From assembly GCA_021731045.1 (NCBI GenBank), contig JAKFYE010000025.1, forward strand, positions 1 through 64,000: a DNA stretch of 64,000 nt. The letters are read 5' to 3'. The notes under the pieces are model-generated. The model made no database searches. It was not told the DNA's origin and saw nothing but the letters and a program-made list of their open reading frames with translations. Origin of the DNA: Bdellovibrionales bacterium. Lineage in GTDB: Bacteria; Bdellovibrionota; Bdellovibrionia; Bdellovibrionales; JAKFYE01. Of the stretch, positions 24,551-32,491 are shown piece by piece. Each line of letters begins with the position of its first letter. The stretch's first letter is position 1. The translations under genes were made by a program, and so were the position numbers.

Positions 24551-26017
24551 TTATTCCGGTGCCATATCAATAAGAGAATGATGGCTTCGAATGTAATTAA
24601 ATTTTCCTGAATGGTCAGGGGATATAACAAATGGATAATATATTTGAAGGGCACGTTCCAAAGTTTGTTTATCTAAAGGATTCTGTGAAGGCGGTGGGGC
24701 TAAACTCGGGTCTCGATATTTTAATCCCGCAATCGCGGCCACAGCATAAACTGGCAATTTAAATTCAACATGACGAGCATCTTCAAACCCAGTTCTGATA
24801 GGCGTATTGAGTTTTACAGCCTGTATTGGATTTTTAAGAGCATTGTTTGTATACATATTGCCATCGTAAACGCCTTGCTCTCGGTCTATAGTTGTTTGAA
24901 AACCACTTTTGGATTCAAAGGCCGAGCGATGATAAATAGTCGCCCCCTCAATAGTTAAAAAATCAGGATTTTCATTCACTCCGGCCGCCATAACCTCAAG
25001 TACGGCTTCTGCTCGCGCTTTCGATTCTGGTTGTTTGGTTATGATATTAGATTTGAGTATTTCAATTCTTTGTAAAGATTCCGATTTTTTTTGGGCTTCG
25101 GTTATACCAGATAGTGGCGCAAAAAGTTCTATGACTTGTTTGAGCGATAGACCAATATCTAACTTTTGAACCATATGTTCTCCAGCCAGATTTATATATT
25201 TTTCTCCGGAAATAACATCTTCAAGCGCGGTTTTGATTTCAAGCTTAAAAGACTTTCCGTGTGGCGCAAATAGATATGCTGGTGAACCAAAAGATTTTTG
25301 TAATTCTTCAAAACTTAAATGTTGAAGGGTTTCGGGAGATCCCGATTTTTGTGTCATGACTTTATACATGTTATTAGAAACTCGAGTGATGGTTATCGCG
25401 GCTCCAATTTCATTGAAACCCTGTACGTCTTGATTGAGTTCTATAGATTTAAAATCTATTTTTCTTAAATATCCACGAATGCGGGGTTGGTGTTTACCAT
25501 TTCCTTGAGCATCTAAAATTGGATTTGTGTAATAGGTAAAAGTTGTGTCTGTTGCTCCTACGGGAGGCGCAGGATCTCGCACAAAGAGTTCATCATGGAG
25601 TTGAAGTTTGTTTGCCGCTTGCAACTTAGATAAACGCTCTTGTACTGAGCGGGTAAATCCTTCGCTTTGAACATTCAAGCCTTCTAAAACTTGTGATTGA
25701 GTTTGGGGCGTTAGAAATGTCTTAACTAATTCGAGAACATAACTATTAGACTCATGCATTTTGAGTTTGGTTTTCCATTCCGCGCGAAATACTGTTGCGA
25801 GTTTTCCCGAGAGGGTCGCCCGTAATGTACGAGTCATGTGACTAAAATGAGCTTCTGGAACATCGACTTTTTCGACAGATCGGGGAGCTAAATTTTTAAA
25901 GATATCTTCGCAAACGACTCCCACCGCATAGGTTGGAATCGACGAAATCAAGGCGGTCGCTAGGAGTATGAGAGCTAAGGGCTTTCGAACTAAGGCCAAG
26001 ATAAATCTGGATTTCAT
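24551..26017 (-). CDS. Exported protein with VTC/triphosphate-tunnel-like motifs (tentative)
   Basis: 488 residues with a signal peptide (to TYA, about residue 31). The C-terminal half has features of the VTC (polyphosphate polymerase) tunnel: PRIRGYLRKID (R-x-R), TIYHRSAFES, FQTTIDREQGVY (the R-x-T-x-D position, here lacking the Arg), and ARHVEFKLP (the E-x-K pair). A tunnel fold in an exported protein is unusual, since polyphosphate synthesis is cytoplasmic. This may instead be a surface-layer or binding protein, or a chance resemblance. ATG at 26017. The gene is alone and convergent with the scramblase-like gene (30 bases between stops). Confidence 0.5.
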   Translation of the reverse strand: MKSRFILALVRKPLALILLATALISSIPTYAVGVVCEDIFKNLAPRSVEKVDVPEAHFSHMTRTLRATLSGKLATVFRAEWKTKLKMHESNSYVLELVKTFLTPQTQSQVLEGLNVQSEGFTRSVQERLSKLQAANKLQLHDELFVRDPAPPVGATDTTFTYYTNPILDAQGNGKHQPRIRGYLRKIDFKSIELNQDVQGFNEIGAAITITRVSNNMYKVMTQKSGSPETLQHLSFEELQKSFGSPAYLFAPHGKSFKLEIKTALEDVISGEKYINLAGEHMVQKLDIGLSLKQVIELFAPLSGITEAQKKSESLQRIEILKSNIITKQPESKARAEAVLEVMAAGVNENPDFLTIEGATIYHRSAFESKSGFQTTIDREQGVYDGNMYTNNALKNPIQAVKLNTPIRTGFEDARHVEFKLPVYAVAAIAGLKYRDPSLAPPPSQNPLDKQTLERALQIYYPFVISPDHSGKFNYIRSHHSLIDMAPE

Positions 26018-26428
26018 AATACATCTGAATTTTGCAATAATTTAACCAGAAGCGATGTCTATAAAAGAGTTATAATCAACGCTAAATACAATTAAATTAG
26101 CTTTGAGGCGATTTTAGTATCAAACTCGGTCAAAAAGCTGACAAAACATTAAACAGTGCCGTCAACGGATAAGCGCCATTGCCCTAAATTGGCCGTCCTC
26201 TTTGTGGCTTGATTTTAAAGTCGATAATCACTTTAAATTTAAGACAACCTATTTCAAAAATAAATTTATTATAGGTAGCAAATGTTGATCTTGAGGACTG
26301 AATAAAATTGCTAATATTGATACAAAGCAACAAAGATCTTCTTTATCTTTTCTTTACATGTAGACTTCATCTTTTGACAAAATCTTGATGTTAAAAGGTT
26401 CAATATAATGTCATCGGAGGCATCTTCT
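26018..26428. other. 411-bp region upstream of the kdp remnant
   Basis: AT-rich and without an evident gene. It presumably held the promoter of the former kdp operon. A TTGACA at 26374-26379 and a TATAAT at 26404-26409 are spaced 24 bases apart, too far for a standard sigma-70 promoter. No riboswitch-like structure recognised. Confidence 0.4.
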
Positions 26429-26596
26429 ATGGCAATCAATATGTACGCGCTTAGAGGTATAGTGGAGTTTTGTAAGCAAAGTTTCAATTTAATGAAAAGT
26501 CATACTTTCGTCTTCGTGAAAAAAACATTCTCATCACAATCAGATAATAGAGTCTTTCAGACAACGTTTCTTGTCGTCATGTTGCATTGGTTTTAA
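26429..26596 (+). CDS. Possible small protein upstream of kdpF
   Basis: 55 residues. GGAGG lies 8 bases before the ATG at 26429, and the stop (26594-26596) meets the kdpF ribosome site. The sequence has a basic, aromatic composition and a C-terminal hydrophobic run (FQTTFLVVMLHWF). It may be a leader peptide of the former kdp operon or a small membrane protein. No similarity recognised. Confidence 0.4.
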   Translation: MAINMYALRGIVEFCKQSFNLMKSHTFVFVKKTFSSQSDNRVFQTTFLVVMLHWF

Positions 26597-26605
26597 GGAG
26601 GCATT

Positions 26606-26689
26606 ATGGATTTTATTGTCGCGGGTTTCGTTAGTCTTGGGATTTTAATTTATTTAATTTACACGATGTTCAACCCAGAGAAATTTTGA
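26606..26689 (+). CDS. kdpF: KdpF, small stabilising subunit of the Kdp potassium ATPase
   Basis: 27 residues: one hydrophobic helix (IVAGFVSLGILIYLIYTMF) ending NPEKF, the standard KdpF pattern (helix, then R/N-PE-K/R-F). AAGGAGG 7 bases before the ATG at 26606 is a strong ribosome site. KdpF normally stabilises KdpABC in the inner membrane and is first in the operon. Here kdpA, kdpB, kdpC and kdpD are all missing; the stop is followed after one base by the 3' third of kdpE. The peptide is therefore an orphan, probably a decaying remnant. Confidence 0.85.
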   Translation: MDFIVAGFVSLGILIYLIYTMFNPEKF

Positions 26690-26690
26690 G

Positions 26691-26927
26691 GTCAAACTCA
26701 CGTCTACTGAGTACGCGCTGCTGTGTCTGTTGGCTAAACATGCAGGAAAAGTTGTCCCACATAGAACAATCTTAAAGGAAATCTGGGGACCAAATTCAGT
26801 AGAGCATGACCATTACTTAAGAGTCTATTTCAGTCAGATTAGAAAGAAATTCGAAAATGCTTCCGAAGGCGTGGGAAGCCTTATCGAAACAGAATCGGGG
26901 GTTGGTTACAGGTTATTATTTCGGTAA
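26691..26927 (+). pseudogene. kdpE: kdpE 3' remnant (DNA-binding domain only)
   Basis: About 78 codons of the OmpR/PhoB-type winged helix of KdpE: LTSTEYALLCLLAKHAGKVV, ILKEIWGPNSVEHDHYLRVY, FSQIRKKFE, SGVGYRLLFR and a proper stop. The WGP...HYLRVY block is specific to KdpE among the family. The receiver domain (about 125 residues) is missing, and the open frame begins one base after the kdpF stop; the first start-like codon lies downstream at 26730. This is a deletion junction: kdpF joined to the last third of kdpE. Translation of a product is not expected. Confidence 0.85.
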
Positions 26928-27298
26928 AATAAATCCATTGTCGATGACCAGAAATTGGTTGCCTCTTCTGGAATATAGCAATTTCAACTGCTTACCGAAC
27001 AAGGCAATCACCAATTACCATCCTCTGAACAACCTGGAGCGACTATCACACTTCCAAATTAGCTTTGTAAATTAACTTTGGCTAACTTTGGGGACGGAGT
27101 TTAGTAACTTTGGGGACGGAGCTCGAGAGTTGAGTTCCGTTTAGCATTAGGTCTTCAAGAGATTTCTTCCAGTTTCAAATTAACGATTACCAACATAAAT
27201 CTATGTCCGATGTTTTAGGCTTTTAAATTCAAATACCGGAAAGATCTTAATTATAGAAAGACAAATCTATGAGCTTCGTCCCAATTTTTCCTTAGAAC
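26928..27298. other. 371-bp intergenic region after the kdp remnant
   Basis: No gene seen. It contains the 17-bp direct repeat described separately. The rest is AT-rich with stops in all frames, consistent with decayed sequence beyond the deletion. Confidence 0.5.
27083..27121. repeat. Two exact 17-bp direct repeats (TAACTTTGGGGACGGAG)
   Basis: Copies at 27083-27099 and 27105-27121, 5 bases apart, with a partial third (TTAACTTTGG) at 27072-27081. The GGGGACGGAG core resembles short dispersed repeats seen near gene ends in several Proteobacteria; that comparison is from memory. Purpose unknown. Confidence 0.8.
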
Positions 27299-28183
27299 CT
27301 ACTTTATAGGAATATAAATATCGAGTTCTGAGTCTACAGAACCAAACTTAAATCGTTCGTCATAAATTTCAAGGTCAGGTGCCTCTCGAAGTTTTTGTCC
27401 AGATTTTGCAAGCCAAGCGCCATAAATGTAATTCATTGTATGTTGGAGTTTTTCCAACTGACCTTTGTGCGTGAAAATAGCATACTTACCTGGGGGAATC
27501 ACTTTCGTCATCATTCCCTCAGGAATAACATCAAAACTTTCAACTTCTGCACAAGCTATGTAAAAGCATTCATCAGGGTGTTTTTTTTGATTAGCGTCAG
27601 GTTGAAAGCAAACGCCGAGATCACGATGAGCTTTACGACCTGTAATTTCAGAGCTTCTTTTATTATAATTATCCCAAAGTTTAGGGATGACGACAAAATT
27701 ATTTTTGTCAGGTGAGAGAATCGAAATAAAGCAATTACCGATACCAACAACTTTTATTTCTTCTAATTCTTTAATCTTTGGCTGCATTGTCATTCCTCCA
27801 TTGAGATGGTCTAAATATTCCATCGTGATTCGTGGTTTACTCAAAGAGAGAACCGATTTGATCCCCTGTGCGCGACATTCCCCGGGCGTCGTTCCAAAAA
27901 GTTGTTTAAATGCTCTGGTGTAGGATTCTTGTGATTCAAAACCGGCATCGAGCGCGATATCCAGAACTTTTCTATCTGACGTACCCAGTTCAATTACTGA
28001 TTTTGTTAGCCGTCTTGATCTGACGTAATTCTTCACAGTATCGCCAACCGTCGCTTTAAAAACTATTTGAAAGTGCCATGTAGAAAACGCTGCTTCACGA
28101 GCAAGCGCTTCGATTGGAAGATCATCGTTTAAATGATCTTCAATATAGTCGACAGCCCTTTGTATCTGTTGCAAGTGATCCAT
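27299..28183 (-). CDS. AraC-family regulator with GyrI-like effector domain
   Basis: About 294 residues. Residues 1-105 are a double AraC HTH (LPIEALAREAAFSTWHFQIVFK and IALDAGFESQESYTRAFKQLFG). Residues about 130-294 form a GyrI-like (SHS2-repeat) effector domain (VVGIGNCF, PKLWDNYN, YIACAEVE, VIPPGKYAIFTHKG, DLEIYDERF). This order is that of Rob/TetD-like regulators that respond to small hydrophobic molecules. A GAGGG site supports the ATG at 28183; the ATG one codon upstream would lie too close. Neighbouring GNAT gene is same-strand but 100 bases upstream. Ligand unknown. Confidence 0.9.
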   Translation of the reverse strand: MDHLQQIQRAVDYIEDHLNDDLPIEALAREAAFSTWHFQIVFKATVGDTVKNYVRSRRLTKSVIELGTSDRKVLDIALDAGFESQESYTRAFKQLFGTTPGECRAQGIKSVLSLSKPRITMEYLDHLNGGMTMQPKIKELEEIKVVGIGNCFISILSPDKNNFVVIPKLWDNYNKRSSEITGRKAHRDLGVCFQPDANQKKHPDECFYIACAEVESFDVIPEGMMTKVIPPGKYAIFTHKGQLEKLQHTMNYIYGAWLAKSGQKLREAPDLEIYDERFKFGSVDSELDIYIPIK

Positions 28184-28283
28184 CATGCCCTCTCAAAAAC
28201 ATTTTTAGCAGAAGTGTCTGACAATGTTTTGATATTTTATGCGAAAGCCGCGGCGAGTGTACGCTGAAGCTATTAAATTCATA

Positions 28284-28841
28284 CTAAGTAGCCAATTTAA
28301 TGAAGACGACCATGTCGATCCAGCGATTTTTTTCTCGATAGAACTTTTTACGAATGCATTCCTTCTTCATTCCTGAAGCCTTCATTACGGCTATCGAAGC
28401 ATAATTATCAAGCTCTGTAGCCCCTTCAATACGTTGAAGTTTTAGAGTTTTAAATCCTATTCGGAGTCCTGCTTTCGCTGCTTCCTTCGCATACCCATTC
28501 CCGCAGTGCTGGTTGTTAATATAGTAGCCAAGATTTGCCCATTGAAACCCAAAACGGGCCATCACGAATATATCTATTCCTCCAAGATTTTCGCCCGTCT
28601 GTTTGTCGAAGATTCCATAAACGTAGATGCTATCTTTCTTTGCGATTTCTCGATATCCAGCGATTTTCTTTTTGAAAATTATTTTCGTCAATTCTTTCTC
28701 GGGAACAGGCCCTGAATCGAATTGATTTTGCTTTGGTAGGCGATTTTGATGAGCGCGTTTCCAAGCATTGTAATCTCTTTGAGTAAAAGGCCTGATTATC
28801 AAACGCTTTGTTTTAAACGTGCGATCCCAAATAATTTTCAT
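28284..28841 (-). CDS. GNAT N-acetyltransferase, RimJ/RimL type
   Basis: 185 residues with the RimJ-type layout: TKRLIIRPFTQRDYNAWKR start, GGIDIF strand, WANLGYYINNQHCGNGYAKEA (acetyl-CoA-binding loop, QHCGNGYA for Q/RxxGxG/A), RIEGATELDNYASIAVMKASGM, RKKFYREKNRWIDMVVF. Members acetylate the N-terminus of ribosomal proteins or small amines, including antibiotics. No partner suggests which. The substrate is not known. It precedes the AraC gene on the same strand. Confidence 0.9.
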   Translation of the reverse strand: MKIIWDRTFKTKRLIIRPFTQRDYNAWKRAHQNRLPKQNQFDSGPVPEKELTKIIFKKKIAGYREIAKKDSIYVYGIFDKQTGENLGGIDIFVMARFGFQWANLGYYINNQHCGNGYAKEAAKAGLRIGFKTLKLQRIEGATELDNYASIAVMKASGMKKECIRKKFYREKNRWIDMVVFIKLAT

Positions 28842-28878
28842 TAGCTAATTGTCTTCCGTTCTTAGTTTATGCCAAGAG

Positions 28879-28907
28879 TGTCACCTTCTGAACTACAGAA
28901 GGTGACA
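28879..28907. repeat. 12-bp perfect hairpin
   Basis: TGTCACCTTCTG/CAGAAGGTGACA stem with a 5-base loop, between the acetyltransferase and a truncated HTH gene, with no T-run on either strand. Could be an operator or a weak terminator; which is not clear. Confidence 0.6.
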
Positions 28908-28950
28908 AAGCGTGAGCCGCCCTCTTGACTCCATTAAATAAAAAATAACT

Positions 28951-29157
28951 CTAAGCTGCCGAGTTTTTGAATCGGATTTCAGCAGTTAAGCCCACAGCTT
29001 CAACCATTCTAAGAACACGGTCAATTGTGATCTTTTGTAGGCTACCTGAAAGTATTCCTGTCACGGCACTTCTCGGAAGCTTTGCACGTTTAGCAACTTC
29101 AAGATGAGTTAGTTTTTTATTTGAATCACTTCTAATACTGCGGTTATGAGTAGCACC
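28951..29157 (-). pseudogene. 5'-truncated XRE/HigA-like helix-turn-helix gene
   Basis: Reading the minus strand, an open frame of 68 codons encodes the HTH part of an antitoxin-type regulator: KKLTHLEVAKRAKLPRSAV, TGILSGSLQKITIDRVLRMV, EAVGLTAEIRF and a stop. A stop codon at 29158-29160 precedes it and there is no ATG, GTG or TTG in the open stretch; only an ATT is available. Full antitoxins of this sort have about 20 to 30 more N-terminal residues. It is likely a decayed 3' fragment; no intact toxin gene is adjacent. Confidence 0.7.
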
Positions 29158-29239
29158 TCAACTTTAGACTGACGGCTCAGATCACAAAGAGCCGCAATTC
29201 AATCTAAACAATTATTGCCTGATAGTTAAGGCTCAGCTG

Positions 29240-31486
29240 TTAGAGCGAGAAAACACCTAATAAAGAAATTACTGACGCTCTCTGAATCACGTGCTGTGAT
29301 GTATATGTAGCAAACTTAGATACGTATCTAGCTTCGTCATGCTTATAAGCTAAGTTTAAATCGACTGAAAACGAACTCCCAAATCGATTGCTGAATGTAA
29401 ATTGAGTTTTAAAGCTCGATGTTGGGGTGAGCTCGCGAATTCCATCTGTCGTCATGATAAAGGCTAACGGAAAATAAACCTCGTTTAACCATGCGAACGA
29501 AAGGCGTTTCGTTATTGGTTGAGTTAAAATAATTCCTTCAGTTAAGCCTAGCGTTGAAAGAAGTGAAATAGATTTTTGCCCCTGCGTGTCTTCAAAAATA
29601 TGAGACAATGTGCGCGAACTAGGTCCGAAATAATTTTCAAAAGTAGGGGGTGGCTCATCATTCGAGAATCGGCGGCGCCAAGCAAGTGTATAGTCTCCAA
29701 TCAAGTGCCCGTGGTATCCATCGACTCCTAAGTTCTTCGTGTCGACGATAAATTTAATTCCGTTATTAGAATTTTTAAACCATCCTTGAGTTCGTGCCTG
29801 CCACCCTAATCCTTGACCGTAAAAATCAGAGTTGTCGTAGGACTTTCCGGAGTAGTGTTGTGTTTTTGACTGCATGACACCTTGTTCGAAAGTCGGGCCT
29901 ATCGAAAAATCAAAACTAGAAAATATGTTTTTAGTCTCATCCATTCCGCCGACGGTCGTGTTGAGTCCTAGCAAAATATTAGTATTGCGAATTTGCACTG
30001 TGTTGGAATCTTTAGGCAAAACCGAAAACTCTTGATACTCGTGTTCGATCGAGAGCATCACCGAAACGCCCGATGAACCGCTAGTTTGTATAGATGAACC
30101 AATACTGTAATTAGGAGTTGATTCAAGGCTACTATTTTTATCAATATTTCTACCACCTGTTGAGTTCAGTAGCGGCGTACTCGCAGATCCATAGATCTTG
30201 AGTTTAGAGCGTCGAGAAAAATCCCATTGAAGTTCTGAATTTAGAACCGCGCCCGCCAATGTCTGTGTCGATGATTCAATAAAGGTTTCTGCAGCCAAAA
30301 TCTTTCGAGAAAGAACCGGCATTGTCCAATAGCGAGCTCCCGCACCGAAAAATATGCGACACGAGGAGCACAAAAAACTTTCAACAGCAACTCCTGGGAC
30401 AGCTTGAAAATCAGTCGCAATGGCGCTCCCGCCAGAAAATGAAAACGCCGTCATGCTTGAGCGCAAATCGAGCTTCCATATAGATTGGTTCAAATTAAAT
30501 AAAGCTCTGCCATATAATTTTGATGATCTTGCATTATTGATCTCAGTTGTCGAGACAGAGTTGTTCTCTAGGGAGTTGTGATTGTATTGGTAAGTACCAA
30601 TTCCAAAACCCATTTCTAATTGAACCTGACGAAACTTAAGTGAATCAGAAGACGAAACTTTAATTTTTGTGCTTGCGGGCTCGCTTGACGCTTCTTTAGC
30701 AGTGGCAACAATCGTAATTTGGTATTCACCCTCGGCAAGGTGTGGCAAAGTTAGTGTTGTGTCCGAAATATTGTAGGTCGAGGATTCACCACCTGCTTTC
30801 ACTTTTGCCTGGTTATCTAATGGACTTATAGTGATTTTGTAGGCCGTGGCGTTTGATACGGCTGACCATTCTAAATCGATACTTTTATTTGTGTTCCATT
30901 CGTCTTGCAATAAGCGCCAGTTTGGGCTTTCTAATTTAATCTCTTCAACTAATACATCGCTGACAAGGGTTGGGCGCCCGTAATGACCGTTTGTGTTTGT
31001 TCGAATCGATACGGTATATCTTCCGGAACCTTCGGGTTTATACGAATAGCGATTACCAGAGATATTTATATTTTGGATCGTATTTCCGTTCTTCGCTACG
31101 ATCACTTGAACGTCTTTTTTTTCAGAAACCCATTCGGCATGTAGATCGGGTGCTTTACCTAGATACGTAACTGTCGTCTGCTCTTTTTTTTGAGTAAAGA
31201 CTTCAGGAGTAACAGTTATTCGCCTTGGGATACTCCATTTACCTTTGCCATCGGCTTGGTCGTAAGCGCGGACACGCATAAAGTAGGAGCCGGGGGGCAA
31301 GTCACGAGTCATTAGTGGTTGGGTTACGAAAACTGAAACAAGTGGCTTTTCAAAGTCCGAGGAATTTGAAACTTCTACTTGATATTTGGCTGCGTCTTTA
31401 TTGCTTTTCCATTTAAACTCCACAGCTTTTGATTGGGCAAAAGATGGAATCAGCAAAATAAAATATATAACATATTTTATATACAC
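29240..31486 (-). CDS. FN3-like repeats plus C-terminal outer-membrane barrel
   Basis: 748 residues. Signal peptide to about residue 19 (AQSKA). Residues 20-290 contain at least two fibronectin-III-like modules (KWKSNKDAAKYQVEVSNS, WSIPRRITVTP; IDLEWSAVSNATAYKITISP, GEYQITIVATA). From about residue 290 to the end come amphipathic aromatic strands of a large outer-membrane barrel. The FN3 part would be periplasmic or surface-exposed. Its GTG start overlaps the stop of the FecR-like gene by one base (TAGTG), so they are coupled. A role in envelope sensing with the adjacent cyclase is inferred from position. Confidence 0.75.
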   Translation of the reverse strand: MYIKYVIYFILLIPSFAQSKAVEFKWKSNKDAAKYQVEVSNSSDFEKPLVSVFVTQPLMTRDLPPGSYFMRVRAYDQADGKGKWSIPRRITVTPEVFTQKKEQTTVTYLGKAPDLHAEWVSEKKDVQVIVAKNGNTIQNINISGNRYSYKPEGSGRYTVSIRTNTNGHYGRPTLVSDVLVEEIKLESPNWRLLQDEWNTNKSIDLEWSAVSNATAYKITISPLDNQAKVKAGGESSTYNISDTTLTLPHLAEGEYQITIVATAKEASSEPASTKIKVSSSDSLKFRQVQLEMGFGIGTYQYNHNSLENNSVSTTEINNARSSKLYGRALFNLNQSIWKLDLRSSMTAFSFSGGSAIATDFQAVPGVAVESFLCSSCRIFFGAGARYWTMPVLSRKILAAETFIESSTQTLAGAVLNSELQWDFSRRSKLKIYGSASTPLLNSTGGRNIDKNSSLESTPNYSIGSSIQTSGSSGVSVMLSIEHEYQEFSVLPKDSNTVQIRNTNILLGLNTTVGGMDETKNIFSSFDFSIGPTFEQGVMQSKTQHYSGKSYDNSDFYGQGLGWQARTQGWFKNSNNGIKFIVDTKNLGVDGYHGHLIGDYTLAWRRRFSNDEPPPTFENYFGPSSRTLSHIFEDTQGQKSISLLSTLGLTEGIILTQPITKRLSFAWLNEVYFPLAFIMTTDGIRELTPTSSFKTQFTFSNRFGSSFSVDLNLAYKHDEARYVSKFATYTSQHVIQRASVISLLGVFSL

Positions 31487-32382
31487 TACTGAACCTCGGT
31501 GGTTTCGAGTTCTGGTGCTTCAAGTGACTTCGAATGTACAACTTCAAATTTTACCTCTGCAACCTGAGAGGCTTTTCCGTATTGATCAATTGCGATGACT
31601 TGAAGAACGTACTTGCCATCCTCAATGTCGCGATCTGCTTCAACCTCTGTTGTTTTAGTGGTGACCTCCAAAACTGTTTTTAGCTCGTTGCGAAGCACGG
31701 CCTTAATTTTATAGTGATAGTCCACTGCACGTGGCACTGGGTTCCATGAACTTAATTTTGTTATCGTCGAAAAATCGACGGCTTCATTTGGTTTAGGGGC
31801 CAATATGATAGGAGTGTCGAGCGGCTCTTCGGCTTCCGCTTTTTTAAGCGCTTGTATGTCAACCTGTTCAGAAACACCAGAATCACTCGTTTTTACGGCC
31901 GTCATCTCGCCGCTATTTTTATCAAAATTGAGACTAATGCTTTTCAAAGACTCTTTGGCCATTTTAATTCCGTTAACTCTAACGCTCGATTCTTTGCTTT
32001 GTCCCTCAATTAAAATTTTTCCCGACTTCAATTTTAAAGAGAGACCGCTTGAGTCTTTTTCCAAAACAACTAAAGCTGATTCGCCAAGGCTGATTTTAGT
32101 TCCATCGATAAGTTTAATCGTCACTTTTGAACCAGTTGTGGTCTGAATGGTATCGTACCAGTAAAGTGGGTCATCGGTTGCAATCAAGTCAAAAACGAAC
32201 CGATCCGAAAGCTTTCTGTTTACAGAATTTTCGATTTCGCCAATTTCTCCGGCAATTTCTCTATCTTCCAAAATGTCATGCCTTAAGTACACATCCGCGT
32301 AAAGTAAGTAGGAGAATATGCCTGCGCCCGACACAGAAAAAAAGACGACAGTAAACGGAAGTACTCGAAACGCAAATTTCAA
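31486..32382 (-). CDS. FecR-like anchored protein with FN3-type module
   Basis: 298 residues. One N-terminal TM helix (about 8-28), then a FecR-type domain at about 75-165 (TTGSKVTIKLIDGTKISLGE, LKLKSGKILIEGQ, VRVNG), the pattern seen in anti-sigma and surface beta-helix modules. Residues 190-285 form an FN3-like module (WNPVPRAVDYHYKI, DGKYVLQVIAIDQYGKAS). It lies in the inner membrane facing the periplasm. It overlaps the barrel gene. No sigma factor is adjacent, so classical FecR signalling is not supported; a structural sensor is more likely. Confidence 0.8.
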   Translation of the reverse strand: MKFAFRVLPFTVVFFSVSGAGIFSYLLYADVYLRHDILEDREIAGEIGEIENSVNRKLSDRFVFDLIATDDPLYWYDTIQTTTGSKVTIKLIDGTKISLGESALVVLEKDSSGLSLKLKSGKILIEGQSKESSVRVNGIKMAKESLKSISLNFDKNSGEMTAVKTSDSGVSEQVDIQALKKAEAEEPLDTPIILAPKPNEAVDFSTITKLSSWNPVPRAVDYHYKIKAVLRNELKTVLEVTTKTTEVEADRDIEDGKYVLQVIAIDQYGKASQVAEVKFEVVHSKSLEAPELETTEVQ

Positions 32383-32491
32383 AAAATTCCTTTGTTGGAC
32401 CTATGATTTTATCGGTGCACTTTAAATATTTTTGGACTCGACGAGACTAAAAAACACTCATTAAAATTAAGTGGTTGTGAAAGAATAAGTC

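Noticed and set aside
26374-26409. Sigma-70 promoter (TTGACA and TATAAT) upstream of the kdp remnant
   Set aside because: The boxes are 24 bases apart, well outside the working range.
31805-32146. Antisense frame of 113 codons within the FecR-like gene
   Set aside because: Lies wholly inside a supported gene with clear domains; composition is that of a shadow frame.
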